DNA from: Kuschelorhynchus macadamiae
Lineage: Eukaryota > Arthropoda > Insecta > Coleoptera > Curculionidae
Length of the DNA stretch: 64,000 nt
Reading direction: 5' to 3'
NCBI GenBank assembly: GCA_030620095.1
Contig: JAUTXW010000959.1
Span: 62,001-126,000, forward strand
In this document: piece by piece, positions 60,281 through 64,000 of the stretch
Layout of the letters: every line of letters starts with the position of its first letter
Numbering within the stretch: position 1 is the stretch's first letter
Translations under genes and position numbers: made by a program
Notes under the pieces: generated by a model
What the model was told of the DNA's origin: nothing
The model's input: the letters and a program-made list of their open reading frames with translations, nothing else
Database searches by the model: none

Positions 60281-62486
60281 CACTGGCCGGCAAAAAAAAT
60301 TGTTTTGTTGTAACACAAATCGGAATGGCATAATCTAATAGAATGGACCTATCCAAATATGAAAATGGCAAATAGAAAGTTGTAGCACGTAGGGCTTTTT
60401 TTGTTAAGAGTTGTAGAATCATATCGAATGTTACGATACTTAATATCTATAGAAAAAATGATTTCAGAAAATTCTTAACCCTGTTTATGGACTCTGTTTA
60501 CAGTTTTCGCCTATTAAACATACCATACATCTAAGAGAAAAGCAAACGAGAAAAATATTAACTTAAAACACTAATTAAACTTTATTTTTTCCGTTTATGA
60601 GGTGTCCTATCTTCTCTCTTCAAAAACCAACAGTAGTCACTCAACATGTCTGGATCCCATCGTCCTTGGTACCGAATTTCCATTGTTTTGATATCTTGGT
60701 GAAACCTTTCACCGTGCTCGTCACTAACAGCTTCCAAATTTTTAGGAAAAAATGCCAGATGGGAATGGAGGAAGTGAATTTTTAATGACATTCTGGCGCT
60801 TTATAGGCATCTAAGAGTTCATTAACTAATTGTTCATAATTTTCATCCATATTGTTGCCTAAAAATCCTCTTACTATTTTAACAAATGAATTCCATGCTT
60901 TGAGTTCCTGCCTGGTAAGCTTTTCCGTAAAATTGACATCGTCCAGCAATTTTCTAATCTGTAGCCCAATAAAAATGCCTTCTTTTAATTTAGCGTCACT
61001 TAACTGGGAAAAGACTTGTCTTAGGTATTTAAATCCATCACCATCTTTATTCAAAGCCTTCACAAAGTTTTTCATCAACCCAGGTTTATTATGAAGAGGA
61101 CATTTTTGGGATCAACAAGAGGTATAAATTTAACATTTTGAGATCCCGTTTGAAATTCGATTCTTTCTGGCCAAATTTTTGTTACATAATGCTGATTTAT
61201 ATCACGACTGTCCTATAAACAAAGAAGACAGCAATATTTTGTAAATCCTCCCTGAAGTCCCACTAAAATCGCTATAACTTTTAAGTCTCTACATATCTGC
61301 CATTTATACATATTGTAGTTTATTTTATCCAAAATCGTGGGCATATGTTCATAATTTTTTTCATTGCAACTGAATAAGCAACTGGTATAGAGGGTTTTAA
61401 ATTTCCATTATGCAATAACACAGCTTTTAAGCTATTTTTATGAGTCTATGAATAAGCACCACTCACGGGGAGAATGTTCAATATCAAGTTCCTGCATTAA
61501 ACTGTCTATATCAGTACACGCGCACAACGAATTTTCCATACTGTAGAATTCAGAAAACATAGCATTGCTTTTTCTGAAATTCGTAATTTTTGTTTCCTTG
61601 GCCAATAGGTTCCATTCCTTAAGACGGGAACCCAGAAGTTCGGACTGTTGCTTGGATAACCCCAAATCACGTACTAAATCATTTAATTCACTTTGAACAA
61701 TCAAATGTGGCTGGAACTGGGACCTGTGGTAAAAGTGAGATCGGTGCATTGTTCTTCTGAGTTGCCTGACGATGCATTATCTCCCAAATCAATAGCTTGC
61801 CAATTTAAAGGCGCAATCGGCACTGGCAAATTTGCATTATGAGGAACAGGTCGTATGGCAGATTGCAAATTTGGATATTCTATATTGTGCTTTCCCTTTT
61901 TGGAATAACCTTCAGTCTTTGTCAGGCAAAAATAACAATCGTCAGAATGATGGGTGAGTTCTCCCCATACCATTGGAACTGCAAAAGGCATACTTTTTCC
62001 CTTTCCCTTCATCCACTGCACCAATGATACACTACAACTAACACAGCACACATGGGGAGCCCACCGCTTATCTTGATCCCCAATTAACACACCAAAATAT
62101 TTAAAGTAGGCTTTTTTTACATTCTCGGAAAATGGCCTGCCTTGTGATTTCACCAGAAATTCTCCACAAATATAACAAAATTTGTCAGGAGAAATTTTGC
62201 AACTTCGGCGCGTTTGACTCGATATTCTCGTCTTCACATACACTTGCTTATCGATACACAGAGAACCGCTCAATTCGAAACTCAACAGAAGAGTGATGTT
62301 TAACCTTTGTTTGACCCATTTTAGCCGCCCCACAATAGAATTGTTTACCTGCCAATATAAAAGTTTCTAATTAGGCTATTAAAAAATGCGACTATTAGGG
62401 CTTTCCGAATATTTTTTTTATTATTGGGAGGGTATTTCCATTGTGAAAATAATGAGCTGGCCTGTGAAAAGTCTTGTCGGCCAGTG
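60281..62486 (-). mobile_element. DNA transposon with CACTGGCCG ends, CACTA-like by ends
   Basis: The left end CACTGGCCGGCAA (60281) and right end TTGTCGGCCAGTG (to 62486) are inverted, with nine perfect terminal bases. TAA flanks both sides (60278-60280 and 62487-62489), a plausible 3-bp target duplication. CACT-starting ends and 3-bp duplications are the features of the CACTA/EnSpm group. The element is 2.2 kb and carries one broken gene on the minus strand filling most of its length. Confidence 0.65.
60582..62333 (-). pseudogene. Cys-rich transposase-like protein of a multi-copy arthropod family, broken
   Basis: The minus frame from 62333 begins MGRLKWVKQRLN and holds Cys pairs at C53/C56 (CYIC), C97/C100 (CCVSC, with H94) and C133/C136 (CYFC), probable zinc ligands, plus KSMPFAVPMVWGE and LQSAIRPVPHNANLPVP. 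The next frame has LNDLVRDLGLSKQQSELLGS and REWCLFIDS. In the decayed middle I read SIPVAYSVAMK, WQICRDLKVIAILVGLQGG, FTKYCCLLC and NVKFIPLVDP. The end shows MMKNFVKALNKDGDGFKYL and VSDEHGERFHQDIKTME. This block order recurs in many uncharacterised multi-copy arthropod proteins. The Asp and Glu residues could form a DDE-type site (inference). Frame shifts near 61750, 61437 and 61080 break it. Confidence 0.75.
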
Positions 62487-63540
62487 TAATCAAACAATAT
62501 TAAATTCGTATTTAACCAGCAACCGGCACCTAAAAATGTTTGTTGTTTTAACTTATATTAAATAAATATTAACCAACTAACTTATTAAATCGAGGTTTCA
62601 AGTTTTATTTTCGCCTAGTCCTGTAAATCAAATTTTATGTATAAGGATAAGTTGAGAGTGAATATCGCTGGCGTTATATTTAGCTTATAATGAAGTTTGC
62701 AACACAGAGTGCCTTGCATACATAGAGGGCTAGCCTAGTTATTGCGGACTTGAAGTGGTGTGGATGGTAACGAAAAATAACTGAGAAGTTACGAATATCG
62801 AAGTTTTAATCGCTTAGTTTTCAAATGGTGTTTCAACTAAAGTTGAATTGTATATTATTATGCTTCTTTTAACATTTGTTATGTATAATATATGAGCTAC
62901 ATAGAAGTGGTATTGTAATATTTCAGAGTCTCTAAAATATAAAAAGCAAAGTTTAAAACAATGTACGTTTGTACGGATGTGTGTGTAAACAAAATTTGCT
63001 CGCACAATCACTTAAGAGAATATCACAATATCCTCCTAAAAAGTGTCGACTTTTCAGAGTCTTAATATTTTTTAGTTTGATTATCGGAAAATCAGTTTTT
63101 GTATATATCTTTAATTATTTGATCTGTGTCTTTAGGTTTATTGAAAAACTATAGACATTCCGATATTCCGTTATGAAGCTTAGATCTTAAAAAGGGTCAT
63201 ATCGATTCGTTTAGAAAGCTAAAAATTTTTAGAAAATTGGCTACAGTGACATTCGGATTTTTTTTCATATAATATATTTGTTGACCTTCTGAACAAAATA
63301 TATCAGTGGCACGTGAAACTCGTACAAGCCGTTTTGGAAATATAGCCCTCCAAAGGGCTCTATTTAAAGTATTGTAGAAATAGTTCGTATTCCATTGAGC
63401 TTTGATTGGGATGACTTTAGCTCTTTTGAGATAAGTGAAGTAAATTGCGATAAATTTAACATTTTTAAAGATAACTGGATGAACATCGAAACACATATTA
63501 CTTCTAGTGTCGTCTATAAAACAACATCCGTGACATTTGC
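62487..63540. other. Non-coding, no gene seen
   Basis: A+T-rich; minus ORFs 62814-63011 and 63197-63496 have no recognisable motif. The second may be part of a mariner-type arm. Confidence 0.35.
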
Positions 63541-63548
63541 AACAATCT

Positions 63549-63888
63549 GCAGGGTGATCATTTTTGATGTTATAGCTCCTTTTTAGCGCCTCAAACTTTT
63601 ATCCGCACCATTTTGTTTCTGTATTATGCATTTTCTCGATATTCGGTACAATTTGGAAGGTATTTAGCAAAGTATTTATATCTATGGTAAACTCGCCCTT
63701 GAGGGTAGAAAGTGTACCTACCAATAAAAAGTGACTCACCTGATTTTTGACCTCCACAGTCGAGTAAACCGATGTTAAAAAACTTTTTTGTAGGTAGGTC
63801 ATGCCATTGTCTTTCAGCAAAAATTGAATGGATGTTAATGGAAAAAATCGCGCCATATATTTGTCGCATTTTTGACTCACCCTGTGTA
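63549..63888. repeat. Possible mariner-type MITE or arm
   Basis: CACCCTGTGTA at 63878-63888 is the typical reverse terminus, and CAGGGTGATCATTTTTG begins at about 63552. The minus ORF between them (63599-63880) starts in the terminus and looks like an arm read as protein. The pairing of the two ends is weak. Confidence 0.35.
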
Positions 63889-64000
63889 TTAGATGAGTGT
63901 TTGCATAGAAAATGTTTACACTTTATATGGAGGACACTTTTTTACGAGGATTTTTTTTTCTTCATCGATTAATTTCTAAAATTATCCGAACTACTGCTTT

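Noticed and set aside
63599..63880. 93-residue minus ORF with a serine-rich start
   Set aside because: It begins inside a mariner-type terminus (rc of CACCCTGTGTA) and looks like a non-coding arm.

Overview
The window looks like gene-poor nuclear DNA of an insect. It is strongly A+T-rich and has long (TA)n and (TAA)n tracts. A four-unit run of TTAGG, the insect telomere motif, lies inside it. Almost every recognisable coding stretch is a decayed transposable element of a type common in arthropods. I found no complete host gene. The only possible host coding piece is one exon-like ORF near 5.2 kb that weakly resembles an insect gustatory receptor. The sequence does not settle the order of insect; many mariner-type elements with long inverted arms would fit a beetle or bug.

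0-10 kb: a fold-back element whose arms carry tRNA-like heads (638-1099), a hAT element with an exact 8-bp target duplication (2546-4804), and a mariner/IS630-type element with arms of several hundred bp (6728-9012). 10-21 kb: a tRNA-Gly-derived SINE, a Tc1 transposase relic, a repeat with a 5S rRNA internal control region (16954-17011), and pieces of an RTE-like LINE on both strands. 22-30 kb: two tandem Penelope-like (PLE) reverse transcriptase relics, a pogo/Tigger element with both ends and TA target (24220-26410), and a second long-arm mariner element (27690-30110).

31-44 kb: Dong/R4-like LINEs with a restriction-like endonuclease. Three copies lie beside TAA microsatellites, one of them split by a TA-flanked inverted-repeat element. 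A CR1/Jockey-like LINE lies between them. 44-54 kb: mostly non-coding, with four TA arrays, a PLE fragment and small tandem repeats. 54-59.5 kb: nested and partly palindromic. It holds a hAT-like non-autonomous element, two PLE 3' ends in opposite orientation, a hammerhead-ribozyme-like motif on one of them, and a TTAA-flanked piggyBac-like insertion in the other. 60.3-62.5 kb: a DNA transposon with CACTGGCCG ends and a TAA duplication, carrying a broken cysteine-rich transposase-like gene of a family I cannot name with certainty.

The genes do not form a pathway. The window is a record of repeated insertion, and several nesting orders can be read from it. I ran no searches: family names rest on motifs read by eye, and element edges are exact only where a terminal repeat plus target duplication is stated.
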